NCBI RefSeq assembly: GCF_000308375.1
Contig: NZ_BAFQ01000062.1
Span: 1 to 64,000 of the forward strand
Source of the DNA: Nocardia aobensis NBRC 100429
GTDB lineage: Bacteria; Actinomycetota; Actinomycetes; Mycobacteriales; Mycobacteriaceae
Length of the DNA: 64,000 nucleotides
Direction: 5' to 3'
Shown in pieces: positions 53,731 to 64,000 of the stretch. Made by a program: the position numbers and the translations under genes. Under the pieces are notes generated by a model. It was not told the DNA's origin, ran no database searches, and worked only from the letters and a program-made list of their open reading frames with translations. Numbering within the stretch: the first letter of the stretch is position 1; every line of letters starts with the position of its first letter.

Positions 53731-54972
53731 ATGCGAATGGTGATCGGACACAGGCCAACCCACGCCACCACTCGGGACGGCATCCGAGACCCCGGTAGAT
53801 TCGGTGCCTTCGGCGGGCGATACGTTCCCGAAGGACTGATGGCGGCGCTCACCGACGTGGAGAACGCCCATCGAGCGGCCTGGGCGGATCCGGAATATCA
53901 CGGTGAACTCGACCGGTTGCTGCGCGAGCGCGTCGGCCGGCCGACGTTGCTGCATGCGGCGCCGCGGCTCGCGCGGGCGCTGGGAGTGCCCGGGGTGCGG
54001 GTATTCCTCAAGCGCGAGGATATGACGCACACCGGCGCCCACAAGATCAACAATGCGCTCGGGCAGGCACTGCTGGCCGTGCGGATGGGCAAGACCCGCA
54101 TCATCGCCGAAACCGGGGCGGGGCAGCACGGCGTCGCGGTGGCTACCGTCTGCGCGATGCTCGGACTGTCGTGTGTGATCTACATGGGCGCCGACGATAT
54201 GGCCCGGCAGCAGAGCAACGTCGTGCGGATGCGCCTGCTCGGGGCGGACGTGCGCGCCGTTCGTGCCGGTGATCGCCGCCTGAAGGCCGCGGTGACCGAG
54301 GCCGTGCGAGATTGGGTGGCGCACACCGAAACCACGCATTTCCTGTTCGGCACCGCCACCGGGCCCGCACCCTATCCGCGCATGGTGCGCGACCATCAGA
54401 GCCGGATAGGCATCGAATCCCGGGCACAGCTGCTGGCGGCGACAGGGCGGCTGCCCGACCACGTCATCGCCTGCGTAGGCGGCGGCAGTAACGCGATCGG
54501 CATGTTCCACGCGTTCACCGGCGATGCGCAGGTGCGGCTGACCGGCGTGGAAGCCGGGGGCCACGGCTTACACACGGGCGAGCACGCGGCCACCCTCAGC
54601 GCGGGCACACCGGGTGAGATGGACGGCTCGTTCAGCTACGTCCTGCAGGATCACGAGGGTCAGATCGCGCGAACCCACAGCATCGCGGCCGGGCTGGATT
54701 ATCCGGGGGTGGGCCCGGAACTGAGCCATCTCAAGGACATCGGCCGCCTCGACCACGCCGTCGCGACCGATACGGTGGCGCTGCGCGGACTGGATACGCT
54801 GTGCCGGACGGAAGGCATCATCACCGCGCTCGAGTCCGCGCACGCCGTGGGATATCTGCTGGAGTCGGCCGAGCAGGGCGGGATCGCCGAGGACGCGCTG
54901 ATCCTGCTGTGCCTGTCCGGCCGTGGCGACAAGGATCTGGCCATCGTCGCCGATCTGCTCGACGCCGGCTGA
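53731..54972 (+). CDS. trpB: Tryptophan synthase beta chain, isolated copy
   Basis: The 413-residue protein has all TrpB hallmarks: FGAFGGRYVPE, the PLP Lys in HTGAHKINN (about residue 98), AETGAGQHG, the phosphate loop GGGSNAIGMF and the C-terminal SGRGDKD. It joins indole and serine. The segment before the Lys reads KREDMTHTG where KREDLNHTG is usual. No trpA or trpC lies beside it, so it may be a second beta chain or work with a remote alpha subunit. The ATG at 53731 is preferred, with GAGAAGAAAG upstream; the frame is open to 53668. Confidence 0.92.
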   Translation: MRMVIGHRPTHATTRDGIRDPGRFGAFGGRYVPEGLMAALTDVENAHRAAWADPEYHGELDRLLRERVGRPTLLHAAPRLARALGVPGVRVFLKREDMTHTGAHKINNALGQALLAVRMGKTRIIAETGAGQHGVAVATVCAMLGLSCVIYMGADDMARQQSNVVRMRLLGADVRAVRAGDRRLKAAVTEAVRDWVAHTETTHFLFGTATGPAPYPRMVRDHQSRIGIESRAQLLAATGRLPDHVIACVGGGSNAIGMFHAFTGDAQVRLTGVEAGGHGLHTGEHAATLSAGTPGEMDGSFSYVLQDHEGQIARTHSIAAGLDYPGVGPELSHLKDIGRLDHAVATDTVALRGLDTLCRTEGIITALESAHAVGYLLESAEQGGIAEDALILLCLSGRGDKDLAIVADLLDAG

Positions 54973-54989
54973 GGCCGTGCCACATCGGC

Positions 54990-56045
54990 TCATTCGCAGA
55001 GCCGGGCGGCCTTCTCGAACAGTTCCAGCGTGATGGCGTGCAGGAAATCGCCGGTCTGCTTGGGCGCCTTGCCGGCGAAGGCCCGGGCGTGCGTGCCCTC
55101 GAGCACGATGCCGAGTTTGAAGCAGGCCAGCACCGTGTACCAGGTGGCGTGGCCGAGGTCGCGGTCGGAGAAGTGCGCGTAGTGGGCGATCATGTCCTCG
55201 GCGGTGGGCAGGCCGCCCGCGGCGCCGAGCTTGCCGACCAGGGCGGCGCCGGTGGTTCCGGGTTCGGGCCGGGTGGCGATCTGCCAGCCCAGATCCAGCA
55301 GCGGATCACCGATGGTCGACATCTCCCAGTCGACCATGGCGGCAACCTCGGGCCCGTCGTAGGAGAACATCATGTTGGCGAGGTGGCAGTCGCCGTGCAG
55401 GATGCCCGGCCGCCACTGCGCGGGCCGGTTGCGATCGAGCCAGTCCCCGACGCGGTCCACACCCGGAATCTGCGGGCCGGGGTAGCCGTCGTTGCTGTTG
55501 TAGGACTCGAGTTCGCCGAGCCAGCGCGGCACCTGACGTTCCAGGAAACCGTCCGGCTTGCCGTAATCGGACAGGCCGAGCGCCTCGTAGTCGAGCGATC
55601 CGAGCCGGGCGATGGCCTCGACCGCCGACAGCCCCATCTGCCGCCGCACCTCCGGATCACCGGCATGCAGGACGGGCAGTTCGTTCTGCGGGTTGAAGCC
55701 GGTGATCGGCTCCATGAGATAGAAGACCGCGCCGATCACCGATTCGTCGGCGCCCGCGGCGATCACTCGCGGGGCGCGCGCGCCGGTGCCGGCCAGCGCG
55801 CCGAGCAGGCGGGATTCGCGGCGGATGACGTCGTTGCTCTTGGGACGCAGATGTTTCGGCCCGCGGCGCAGCACGAAATCACGACCACCCCGGCGGAACC
55901 GCAGCATGATGTTCTGGGTGCCGCCACCGAGCGAGGTCACATCCTCGAAGTCACCGCCGGGCAGGCCCTGTTCATCCATCCACTCGCCGACGGCCGCGAA
56001 ATCGACGACCTCGCGCTCGACCTCGGCCGGTTGCACCACAGACAT
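54990..56045 (-). CDS. Aminoglycoside-phosphotransferase-fold kinase (ACAD10-like)
   Basis: The 351-residue protein has the kinase-like core: GGGTQNIMLRFRRGGRDFVLRR for nucleotide binding, the catalytic HGDCHLANMMF (about residue 232) and the metal-binding DWEMSTIGDPLLDLGW. These APH-fold proteins in actinobacteria are often linked to acyl-CoA metabolism and not to drug resistance. The ATG at 56045 is chosen, with GTGGGG upstream. It converges with trpB at 17 bases. The substrate is unknown. Confidence 0.88.
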   Translation of the reverse strand: MSVVQPAEVEREVVDFAAVGEWMDEQGLPGGDFEDVTSLGGGTQNIMLRFRRGGRDFVLRRGPKHLRPKSNDVIRRESRLLGALAGTGARAPRVIAAGADESVIGAVFYLMEPITGFNPQNELPVLHAGDPEVRRQMGLSAVEAIARLGSLDYEALGLSDYGKPDGFLERQVPRWLGELESYNSNDGYPGPQIPGVDRVGDWLDRNRPAQWRPGILHGDCHLANMMFSYDGPEVAAMVDWEMSTIGDPLLDLGWQIATRPEPGTTGAALVGKLGAAGGLPTAEDMIAHYAHFSDRDLGHATWYTVLACFKLGIVLEGTHARAFAGKAPKQTGDFLHAITLELFEKAARLCE

Positions 56046-56131
56046 GCCCCACATTGTGCACCACCACGACCGGTCAACTGAAGGCATATGCCCTCACTGC
56101 ATGGTCCGAGATGCCCGATACGGTGATGCAC

Positions 56132-58543
<2,412 letters not shown>

Positions 58544-58564
<21 letters not shown>

Positions 58565-59020
58565 CTTCGGCGCCGGTTGCGGTGGTTCCGCCTCGCGGCC
58601 GCCGGTGAGGCGGCCCAGCATCGAGATGCCCGGAAGTTTCGACAGCCGGCTGAGCACGTCCTCACCCAGCGCGATCACGGCCTCGAGCCGCGGCAGCAGC
58701 CGGTCGTAGGCCGCGAAGGCCGGATCGGCCAGAGCCAGGGTCCGGTCCAGGCGGTCGATGGTGGAATTGAGCCGGTCGATGGCGGTCGCCAGATTCTCGA
58801 TCAGATCCGGAAGTTGCGCGGCCAGCTGTACGGACGCGGGCGGGAGCCGCACCGCGGTGCCGAAGGCGGTACCGGCGGTGACCTGCGCGGCATCGATGGC
58901 CTGGCCCGCGGCGGTCTGTGCGGCCTGCGCGGCGGCCTGGGCGGCGGCGAGGATCTCCGTCGCACCGGGCACCCGCGCGCCGCCGGGCTTGCGCCCGGAG
59001 TCACCCTTCGGGTTCGTCAT
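58544..59020 (-). CDS. Ala-rich helical protein, possibly phasin-like
   Basis: The 158-residue protein begins with a disordered segment, then a heptad-rich helix from about residue 22 to 120 (ILAAAQAAAQAAQTAAGQAI, then ENLATAIDRLNSTIDRLDRTLAL), and ends with a basic Lys/Arg tail. Such helices bind membranes, lipid inclusions or DNA. The ATG at 59020 gives the first sensible start; the frame extends to 59116. Its end overlaps the end of pabAB by 21 bases. The function is unknown. Confidence 0.75.
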
Positions 59021-59109
59021 GGTTCCACTGTGCCGCACCCGGACGGTCACGAAAAGCTCCGCGCCGACCGCGCGATTCGTGTCGGGACGGCCTGGCATAG
59101 TTCGTGGCG

Positions 59110-60747
59110 ATGACAACCATGCGCCCCACCGTCGACGGCGACGCCACGCCGGTGCCGACTTCGCTTCTGTCGGTACTGGTTTCGTGGCGCTCGACGTCGC
59201 TGCTGGATGCGCATGCGGTCCTGCTGACCGTCGGCGGGCGGGTCCGCTCCGCTCGCGACGTGGTGTATTTCAACGCACCGCGCCATCCCTCCCAGGCGGT
59301 GACCGTCGATCAGGATCCGCAGCCCGGCACCGCACGGCTGTCGGTCTCGCTGCCCCGCACCGAGGCGGAGATCGTCCGCATCATGATCACCGGGTCCGCT
59401 CCCGACGAGCCCCTGACCGCACTGCCGGGCCTCGCGATGTCGGTCGAGGATGCGGAGGGCCTGGTGGCGCGTGCCGACGTCGCCGCGGAACCGGGTGCGC
59501 GGGCCGCGGTGTTCGGAGAGTTCCGCCGCGCCGAGGACCGCTGGTGGTTCGTGCGCGGCGGACCGCAACACGCCGACGCGGAGGAGTTGTTCACGACCTT
59601 CGGCGCACCCCTGGCGGATTCGCCGCAGCACCGCTCGCAGCGACTGTCGTTGCACCGCACCAGATTCGCCGCACCGATGCCGCCGCCTCAGGACGACCGC
59701 CCGGATTGGCATCCCGATCCCGCGGATGCGGCGTCACTGCGCTGGTGGGACGGTTCCCGGTGGACCGAACAGACGGTGGCGCGCCCGTCCGCCGACCCGC
59801 GCGGCTGTCCTCGCTGCGGCCGGCGGCGGGGCTGGCGACTGCTCGGCGCCGCGCTCTGCCGCGCGTGTGCGGCCGAGGTCGAGGACTATCTGTCCGATTG
59901 GCGCGTCCGAGCGCTTCGCGTCCTGACCACCACCGGTCCGAGCGGACCCGACTGGGACGAGCTGTGGACCCGGATCCGCCATCAGCGCATCGACCCCGAT
60001 ACCGCTCGCGCGGCCCTGCGCGGACCCGCCGTCGCGCAGCTCGAGCGCTCGGCGGCCTTCGCCCTGGCCGACGGCACGATCACCGGCGCCGAACTGGAAC
60101 GATTCGACGCGACGGTCGCCGCGCTCGGGGTGCGCGACGGGTCGGTGGACGAGTTGCGCCGCAGTCTGCGCCGGCTGCGCATCCTGTCCCGGCTGCGGGC
60201 GGGCGAGCTTCCGGTGATCGCGGTGCCCGATCTGCATCTGGACCCGCAGGAACGCGTCCACCTCGACACCGCCGCCACCCGCCTCCGACGGACGGGGCGC
60301 GGCACGCACGCGTCCCCGGGACGGTTGATCTGCTCGAACCGGAAGCTGCGCTTCATCGGGCCGGACGCCGGTATCGAAATACCGTGGACCCGAGCGGTTT
60401 CCGTATCGGCCACCGAGACCGGGGTGACGGTGGCGGCGACCTCGGCGCGCGGCGGCGCCGAATTCGATGTCGCCGAGCCGGAATTGGTGGCCGCGATCGT
60501 GGAAGGCGCACTGCGTGTGGCGAAACGGCTCACCGTCGCACCGGGCAGACGTGACAGCCGGTCCATCGCGCCCGATATCAAGGCCGAGGTGTGGCATCGC
60601 GACGGCGGCCGGTGTGTGGAATGCGGCGCCACCCACTACCTCGAATTCGACCACATCATTCCGCTGAGCCGCGGCGGGGCGACCAGTGCGGCGAATCTGC
60701 AGATCCTGTGCCGCGGCTGCAACCGCGACAAGGGCGACCACATCTGA
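59110..60747 (+). CDS. TerD-DUF2510-zinc ribbon-HNH nuclease fusion
   Basis: The 545-residue protein has several parts in order. Residues 10-165 resemble TerD: DVVYFNAPRHPSQAV, TRTEAEIVRIMITGSAPDE-like strand, AAVFGEFRRAEDRWWFVRGG. Residues 195-222 are a DUF2510 motif (DWHPDPADAASLRWWDGSRW). A CPRC...CRAC zinc ribbon follows (230-255), then a helical and a PH-like beta region (370-480). Residues 490-545 are an HNH nuclease: CVECGATHYLEFDHIIPLS, NLQILCRGCN. Cutting of DNA under Ter-type stress control is inferred. The GTG at 59104 is an alternative start. Confidence 0.87.
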   Translation: MTTMRPTVDGDATPVPTSLLSVLVSWRSTSLLDAHAVLLTVGGRVRSARDVVYFNAPRHPSQAVTVDQDPQPGTARLSVSLPRTEAEIVRIMITGSAPDEPLTALPGLAMSVEDAEGLVARADVAAEPGARAAVFGEFRRAEDRWWFVRGGPQHADAEELFTTFGAPLADSPQHRSQRLSLHRTRFAAPMPPPQDDRPDWHPDPADAASLRWWDGSRWTEQTVARPSADPRGCPRCGRRRGWRLLGAALCRACAAEVEDYLSDWRVRALRVLTTTGPSGPDWDELWTRIRHQRIDPDTARAALRGPAVAQLERSAAFALADGTITGAELERFDATVAALGVRDGSVDELRRSLRRLRILSRLRAGELPVIAVPDLHLDPQERVHLDTAATRLRRTGRGTHASPGRLICSNRKLRFIGPDAGIEIPWTRAVSVSATETGVTVAATSARGGAEFDVAEPELVAAIVEGALRVAKRLTVAPGRRDSRSIAPDIKAEVWHRDGGRCVECGATHYLEFDHIIPLSRGGATSAANLQILCRGCNRDKGDHI

Positions 60748-60754
60748 ACCGTCG

Positions 60755-61126
60755 TCAGATCGCGTCCCCGGCGATCTCGAATCCGGCCTCGGTCAGCGCA
60801 TCGGTCGCGGCGGCGCTGCGCGATTCGGGGACCAGCACCAGGTCCGCATGGTAGGTCGAGGCGACGAACACCGGAATTCCGTGCTGCGCCAACGGTTCCA
60901 GGATCGCGGTGAGCGCGCCGGAGGTGTCCAGCTCGCGCGGCGTGGCGGCGTACAGGCCGAGCCAGCACGACTCCCGCTCCCACGGCGGAGCCTCGCGGAC
61001 GACCGTCAGCCCCTCCGGCGCTCGCACCAGCGCCACCCATTCGTCGTCCTCGGGGAAGGTAGCGGCCGGGATGTGGTCGACGCTGAATCGGGAGGGCACG
61101 ATGTGCAAGCGCTGGGATTTCGCCAT
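60755..61126 (-). CDS. ACT-domain protein (CASTOR-like)
   Basis: The 123-residue protein has two half ACT-type elements: RFSVDHIPAATFPEDDEWVALVRAPEGLTVV and ALTAILEPLAQHGIPVFVASTYHADLVLV. The latter is the ligand-binding helix and strand seen in aspartokinase regulatory and CASTOR-type ACT domains. It likely senses an amino acid. No enzyme domain is attached. It converges with the TerD-HNH gene at 7 bases. Confidence 0.8.
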   Translation of the reverse strand: MAKSQRLHIVPSRFSVDHIPAATFPEDDEWVALVRAPEGLTVVREAPPWERESCWLGLYAATPRELDTSGALTAILEPLAQHGIPVFVASTYHADLVLVPESRSAAATDALTEAGFEIAGDAI

Positions 61127-61146
61127 CGGCTCATCGTAGGCGGGAC

Positions 61147-62019
61147 TCAGGTCGTCGCCACCAGCAACTCCTCGCCGTTCGACGTGCGCAGCCCGTCCGG
61201 ACGCCCGGCGAAGTAGCGATTGTTGAGCTCGTCCGCCGAAATGTGGTGCGCCTGAGCGAAACCGGCCTCCCGTGCCATGGCGACGATCTGCGCCGGGGCG
61301 TAGAAGCTGCGGAACGGCGTGCCGGAGGCGGCCGCGCCCGATTCCGCGAACTCCCGGCTCGTTCGGTCCTGTTCGTCGAGCAGTTCCGATGGCGGCATGA
61401 AGGACACGACGACCGTGGAACCGGGCGCCGAGGCCGCCAGCAGCGACAGCGTTTCACGGTTTGCCTCGGCGGTGAGATACATGCTCACCCCCAGCGAGGC
61501 GACGATCGCGGGCCGGGCCGGATCGAACCCGGCCGCGGTCAGCCGCTCCCACCACGAATCCTTCTCGAAATCGACCGGGACCGAACGCAACCGATCCGGG
61601 AGCTCGTAGCCGGTCTCGACCAGGCGCCGGCGCTTCCACTCCTGCGTCCGCGGTTGATCGACCTCGAAAATCCGGAAGCGAGAAGCGATCTCGGGTCTGC
61701 GCTGCGCGAACGTCTCCAGTCCCGCGCCCAGCAACACGTACTGGTCCACTCGCCCGGCCTGTTCGGTGAGCAGATCCTCCACGAATCGCGACCGCACCAC
61801 GATGCTCGCCCGGAAGCGGCTGGTGCCCACCGGATCCATATCGCCGCGCTCCCGCCAGCCGGCCGGCGGATCGGCCAAGCGCAGGCCGATCTCGTCGTCG
61901 AGCACATGCGGCGGCGGATCGAGCTGGACGTGCAGCGCGCGCCACAGCGCAACCCGCACGGCGGTCTGGTCGGGTACCACGGTGCGCTCGGGCACCGCAC
62001 CGGTCCGGGTCTCGCTCAT
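61147..62019 (-). CDS. SAM-dependent methyltransferase of the LCM/PPM1 family
   Basis: The 290-residue protein has the pattern of TIGR00027-type mycobacterial methyltransferases: RFVEDLLTEQAGRVDQYVLLGAGLETFAQR, IFEVDQPRTQEWKRRRL, and VASLGVSMYLTAEANRETL. These methylate carboxyl or hydroxyl groups. The ATG at 62019 overlaps the VOC stop by four bases (ATGA), so it is translationally coupled. It is the third gene of a small operon with a ribbon-helix-helix protein at its head. Confidence 0.87.
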   Translation of the reverse strand: MSETRTGAVPERTVVPDQTAVRVALWRALHVQLDPPPHVLDDEIGLRLADPPAGWRERGDMDPVGTSRFRASIVVRSRFVEDLLTEQAGRVDQYVLLGAGLETFAQRRPEIASRFRIFEVDQPRTQEWKRRRLVETGYELPDRLRSVPVDFEKDSWWERLTAAGFDPARPAIVASLGVSMYLTAEANRETLSLLAASAPGSTVVVSFMPPSELLDEQDRTSREFAESGAAASGTPFRSFYAPAQIVAMAREAGFAQAHHISADELNNRYFAGRPDGLRTSNGEELLVATT

Positions 62020-62357
62020 CGGTCACCACCGGGAGCCTGCAGCGTCCACATCCGCCCGTCCGGGTCGCGCACGGTCATCTCGCGGGTTCCGTAATGGGTG
62101 TCGGCGAACGGCGATACCACCTCCACCGGCGCCGGAAACTCCTGCTCCGCTTGCACTTTCAGCACGACCTGCATTCCGGGTTCGCGGTCCGCCGGCACCT
62201 CGGCGATGAACAGGTACGGACCGTCCCCGTTGCGGAGCTGTCCGGAATTGTGGTCGGTGGCGAATTCCAGTTCGAAGCCCAACTGCTGGAAGAACTTCGC
62301 CGATTTCCCCCAGTTGTGGGTCTCCAGAAAAATCGCCTCGACACCTCTGGCGGCCAT
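62016..62357 (-). CDS. VOC/glyoxalase-fold protein
   Basis: The 113-residue protein has VEAIFLETHNWGKSAKFFQQLGFELEF at the N-terminus and YGTREMTVRDPDGRMWTLQ at the C-terminus, the two ends of a VOC domain. The central HNSGQLRNGDGPYLFIAE is also typical of antibiotic-resistance-like members. GGAGAAG lies six bases before the ATG at 62357, inside the end of the RHH gene. It may bind or modify the substrate of the coupled methyltransferase. Confidence 0.85.
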   Translation of the reverse strand: MAARGVEAIFLETHNWGKSAKFFQQLGFELEFATDHNSGQLRNGDGPYLFIAEVPADREPGMQVVLKVQAEQEFPAPVEVVSPFADTHYGTREMTVRDPDGRMWTLQAPGGDR

Positions 62358-62358
62358 A

Positions 62359-62526
62359 TCACTTCTCCTTCTCACGCGTCGGCGGTTCGGCGCCGAGGTA
62401 CGCCCGCAGCGCCTCGGCCACCAGCGCCGACAGCGACATCTCCGATTCGACCGCCCGGTATTTGACCTGCTTGATCAGCTCCACCGGGAGATACACGTTG
62501 AACTGCTTGACTTCCTCGGCACCCAC
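62359..62526 (-). CDS. Ribbon-helix-helix (CopG/Arc-type) mini-regulator
   Basis: A 55-residue protein read from a GTG at 62526: after three residues come [21 protein letters not shown] and then [20 protein letters not shown]. That is one beta strand followed by two helices, the ribbon-helix-helix fold. The C-terminus is charged. No ribosome site is present; a possible -10 TAGTGT lies six bases before the GTG, which fits leaderless expression. It ends one base before the VOC start. The 20-bp palindrome at 62544-62563 is its likely operator. No toxin partner is seen, so it is not a clear antitoxin. Confidence 0.8.
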   Translation of the reverse strand: MGAEEVKQFNVYLPVELIKQVKYRAVESEMSLSALVAEALRAYLGAEPPTREKEK

Positions 62527-62543
62527 GAGAGAACACTAACATG

Positions 62544-62563
62544 CTAGCAATCTAGATTGCTAG
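62544..62563. promoter_or_regulatory. Perfect 20-bp palindrome, RHH operator
   Basis: CTAGCAATCT followed by its exact reverse complement AGATTGCTAG. It stands 17 bases before the RHH start codon, between the possible -35 and -10, and is AT-rich in a GC-rich setting. Autoregulation of RHH-VOC-methyltransferase is inferred. Confidence 0.78.
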
Positions 62564-62606
62564 ATCCAGTTCCGCCCGAACTCCACGAAATGACAGCCCG
62601 GACCGA

Positions 62607-62768
62607 TTACTCGGAGGACTCCTCATCCGACCGCGGCGTCCCGGACAGCCGGATCACGCCCGCGTCCAAGTCGAGATCCAGCCGCGGCCGATGCTGCTGC
62701 CCGTCGCTGTCACCGCTGCTCTCGTCGGTCAGCTTCTTGCCGGGGAACATCTCACCGAACACGCCCAT
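62607..62768 (-). CDS. Small acidic protein, DUF6191-like
   Basis: A 53-residue protein starting MGVFGEMFPGKKLTDE and ending with an acidic Ser/Glu tail; its middle has RLDLDLDAGVIRLSG. The start and the DLDAGVIRL core resemble DUF6191 proteins of actinobacteria, as I remember them. GGGG lies just upstream of the ATG. The function is unknown. It sits alone between the RHH operon and the SDR gene, on the same strand as both. Confidence 0.65.
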   Translation of the reverse strand: MGVFGEMFPGKKLTDESSGDSDGQQHRPRLDLDLDAGVIRLSGTPRSDEESSE

Positions 62769-62817
62769 AACCCCACGATAGCCGCCTGTCCGCCCGCAGG
62801 CGGGGACGGAAACGGCC

Positions 62818-63561
62818 TCAGCGGAGTTTGATGGAACCGCCGTCGACCATCAGGGTCTGACCGGTCATGTATTTCGCGTCCGCGCTGGCCAGGAATACCG
62901 CGACCCGGCCGATATCGGTTTCCGGATCACCGAAGCGATGCAGCGGGGTGCGCGCGAGCAACGCCTCCTCGACACCCGGATTGGCCTCGATATAGGCCGC
63001 GACGCCCTCGGTCAGCGCCAGCGGCGAGATGACGTTGACATTGATGTCGTCGGCGGCCCATTCGTTGGCGGCGACCCGGCTGATCGCCCGGATCGCCTCC
63101 TTCGCCGCCGCATAGGAGCCCTGCCGGACCTGCCCCTCGAGCCCCGCCCCGGACGCGAAGTTGATCACCGAACCGCGATTGCGTTTCAGATGCGGATAGC
63201 AGGCGCGCATCAATCGGAAGGTCGGATAGAAGCCGGTGCCGAAGGACAGATCGAACATCTCCTGCGTGGTCTCGAGCAGCGGCGCCTGCCGGGACACGTG
63301 GGCGTTGTCGACCAGCACGTGCACCGAACCGAACCGCTCGACCGCCGCCGTGACGATCAGCTCGGCGCTCTCCTCGCGCGTGATGTCGGCGTGCAGATAC
63401 GCCGCGGCGCCGGCCAGCTGCTGTTCCAGCTCGCGGCCGGCCTCGTCGTTGATGTCGACGAACAGGATCTCGGCGCCCTCCTTCGCGAAGGCCCGCACGA
63501 TCCCCCGGCCGATGCCGCCCGCGCCGCCGGTGACGATCGCAACCTTTCCCTCGAGCCGCAC
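62818..63561 (-). CDS. SDR family oxidoreductase
   Basis: This 247-residue SDR has TGGAGGIGRGIVRAF for the cofactor, a VDNAHVS variant of NNAG near residue 87, Ser in NFASGAG and YAAAKEAIR for Tyr-Lys. It ends DAKYMTGQTLMVDGG. The Asp in place of the first Asn of NNAG is unusual. The GTG at 63561 is preferred because AGAGGAG lies five bases upstream; the frame is open to 63591. It is divergent from the IclR gene and may be its target. Confidence 0.87.
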   Translation of the reverse strand: MRLEGKVAIVTGGAGGIGRGIVRAFAKEGAEILFVDINDEAGRELEQQLAGAAAYLHADITREESAELIVTAAVERFGSVHVLVDNAHVSRQAPLLETTQEMFDLSFGTGFYPTFRLMRACYPHLKRNRGSVINFASGAGLEGQVRQGSYAAAKEAIRAISRVAANEWAADDINVNVISPLALTEGVAAYIEANPGVEEALLARTPLHRFGDPETDIGRVAVFLASADAKYMTGQTLMVDGGSIKLR

Positions 63562-63764
63562 GCCCACTCCTCTCGCTCCGAAAAGCCCCACGCTGTCAGT
63601 TCCGCGAGACCGGTTCGGACGCCGTTCCGGTCAGCGGGATACCGGACGAACGGAACAGACCGCCATCGCGCGGTGTGTCTGGCGTCACTACACTCGGGCT
63701 TCAATTCCGGTTCTCGCCCGGATTCGACGGGCAGGATGGAAGCGACTCACGATCGGAGGCATCG

Positions 63765-64000
63765 ATGCCACTGGCCACTTCGGCACCCGGGCCCCTGCCG
63801 CCATCGATGGTGGAGCGGATGACGCTCATTCTCGACATGTTCGAGCACCGGTCGACGCGGCTGAGCCTCGTGGAGATCTGCACACACAGCGGGCTCCCGC
63901 GCTCCACCGCGCATCGCATCCTCGACCAGTTGGTGAAACTGCACTGGCTCGAGCACACCCCCTCGGGCTACTGCCTGGGCCGGCGCTCGCTCGGGCTCGG
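63765..64000 (+). CDS. IclR family transcriptional regulator, 3' truncated by window end
   Basis: An ATG at 63765 with GGAGG before it opens a frame that runs off the window. The visible 78 residues include the IclR winged helix: MVERMTLILDMFEHRSTRLSLVEICTHSGLP followed by RSTAHRILDQLVKLHWLEH and the wing YCLGRRSLGLG. The ligand-binding domain is outside the window. It is divergent from the SDR gene. Confidence 0.85.
   Translation, partial: MPLATSAPGPLPPSMVERMTLILDMFEHRSTRLSLVEICTHSGLPRSTAHRILDQLVKLHWLEHTPSGYCLGRRSLGL

Noticed and set aside
62359..62563. RHH gene as antitoxin of a toxin-antitoxin pair
   Set aside because: The adjacent products are a VOC protein and a methyltransferase, not a toxin fold that I recognise.

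Overview
The window is high-GC actinobacterial DNA, most likely from a mycolate-producing genus such as Nocardia or a close relative. Two things point there. The block ahpE, DUF3052, lipoprotein, aceE, mabR, fabD, acpM, kasA, accD6 (about 38.9-49.6 kb) has the same order as Mycobacterium tuberculosis Rv2238c-Rv2247. GTG and TTG starts, leaderless-looking genes and small DUF families typical of this order are also common. No CRISPR array, insertion sequence or rRNA was seen; there is one tRNA, Val(TAC).

Layout. 0-5.8 kb: membrane and exported proteins, an antiporter, a TetR/methyltransferase pair with a clear operator, and a glutamine-synthetase-like enzyme. 5.8-14.4 kb: a light-response cluster with crtE-crtI-crtB on one strand and lipocalin, photolyase and an SDR/DUF2867 gene on the other, plus a CarH/LitR-type MerR-B12 regulator. 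Three near-identical 18-bp direct-repeat elements sit in its promoters. 14.4-19.1 kb: a reductase/SDR pair behind a near-perfect palindrome, and a MarR/MMPL divergent pair around a 25-bp operator.

19.1-26.3 kb is an island of visibly lower GC. Its core is a three-gene overlapping operon: a TIR-TPR-ThiL-like fusion of 1088 residues, a Gfo/Idh/MocA oxidoreductase and a DegT-type aminotransferase. A Nudix hydrolase lies divergently, followed by a HIT protein fused to a membrane module. I regard this as the best candidate for an undescribed system: NAD or nucleotide signalling linked to small-molecule synthesis, possibly defence. That function is inference.

26.3-38.9 kb: assorted small proteins, then a PucR-type regulator next to an lpd-E1alpha-E1beta-E2 operon (acetoin-dehydrogenase-like), an XRE regulator, two SDRs and an orphan DUF35 protein. 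38.9-50.2 kb: central carbon and FAS-II genes (AhpE, pyruvate dehydrogenase E1, mycolate chain elongation), with a textbook MabR-type operator in front of fabD. 50.2-64 kb: two serine beta-lactamase-fold proteins, a MerR-controlled hydrolase, trpB, a fused PabAB, a TerD-DUF2510-HNH fusion, a small ribbon-helix-helix/VOC/methyltransferase operon with its own palindrome, an SDR, and the start of an IclR regulator cut by the window end.
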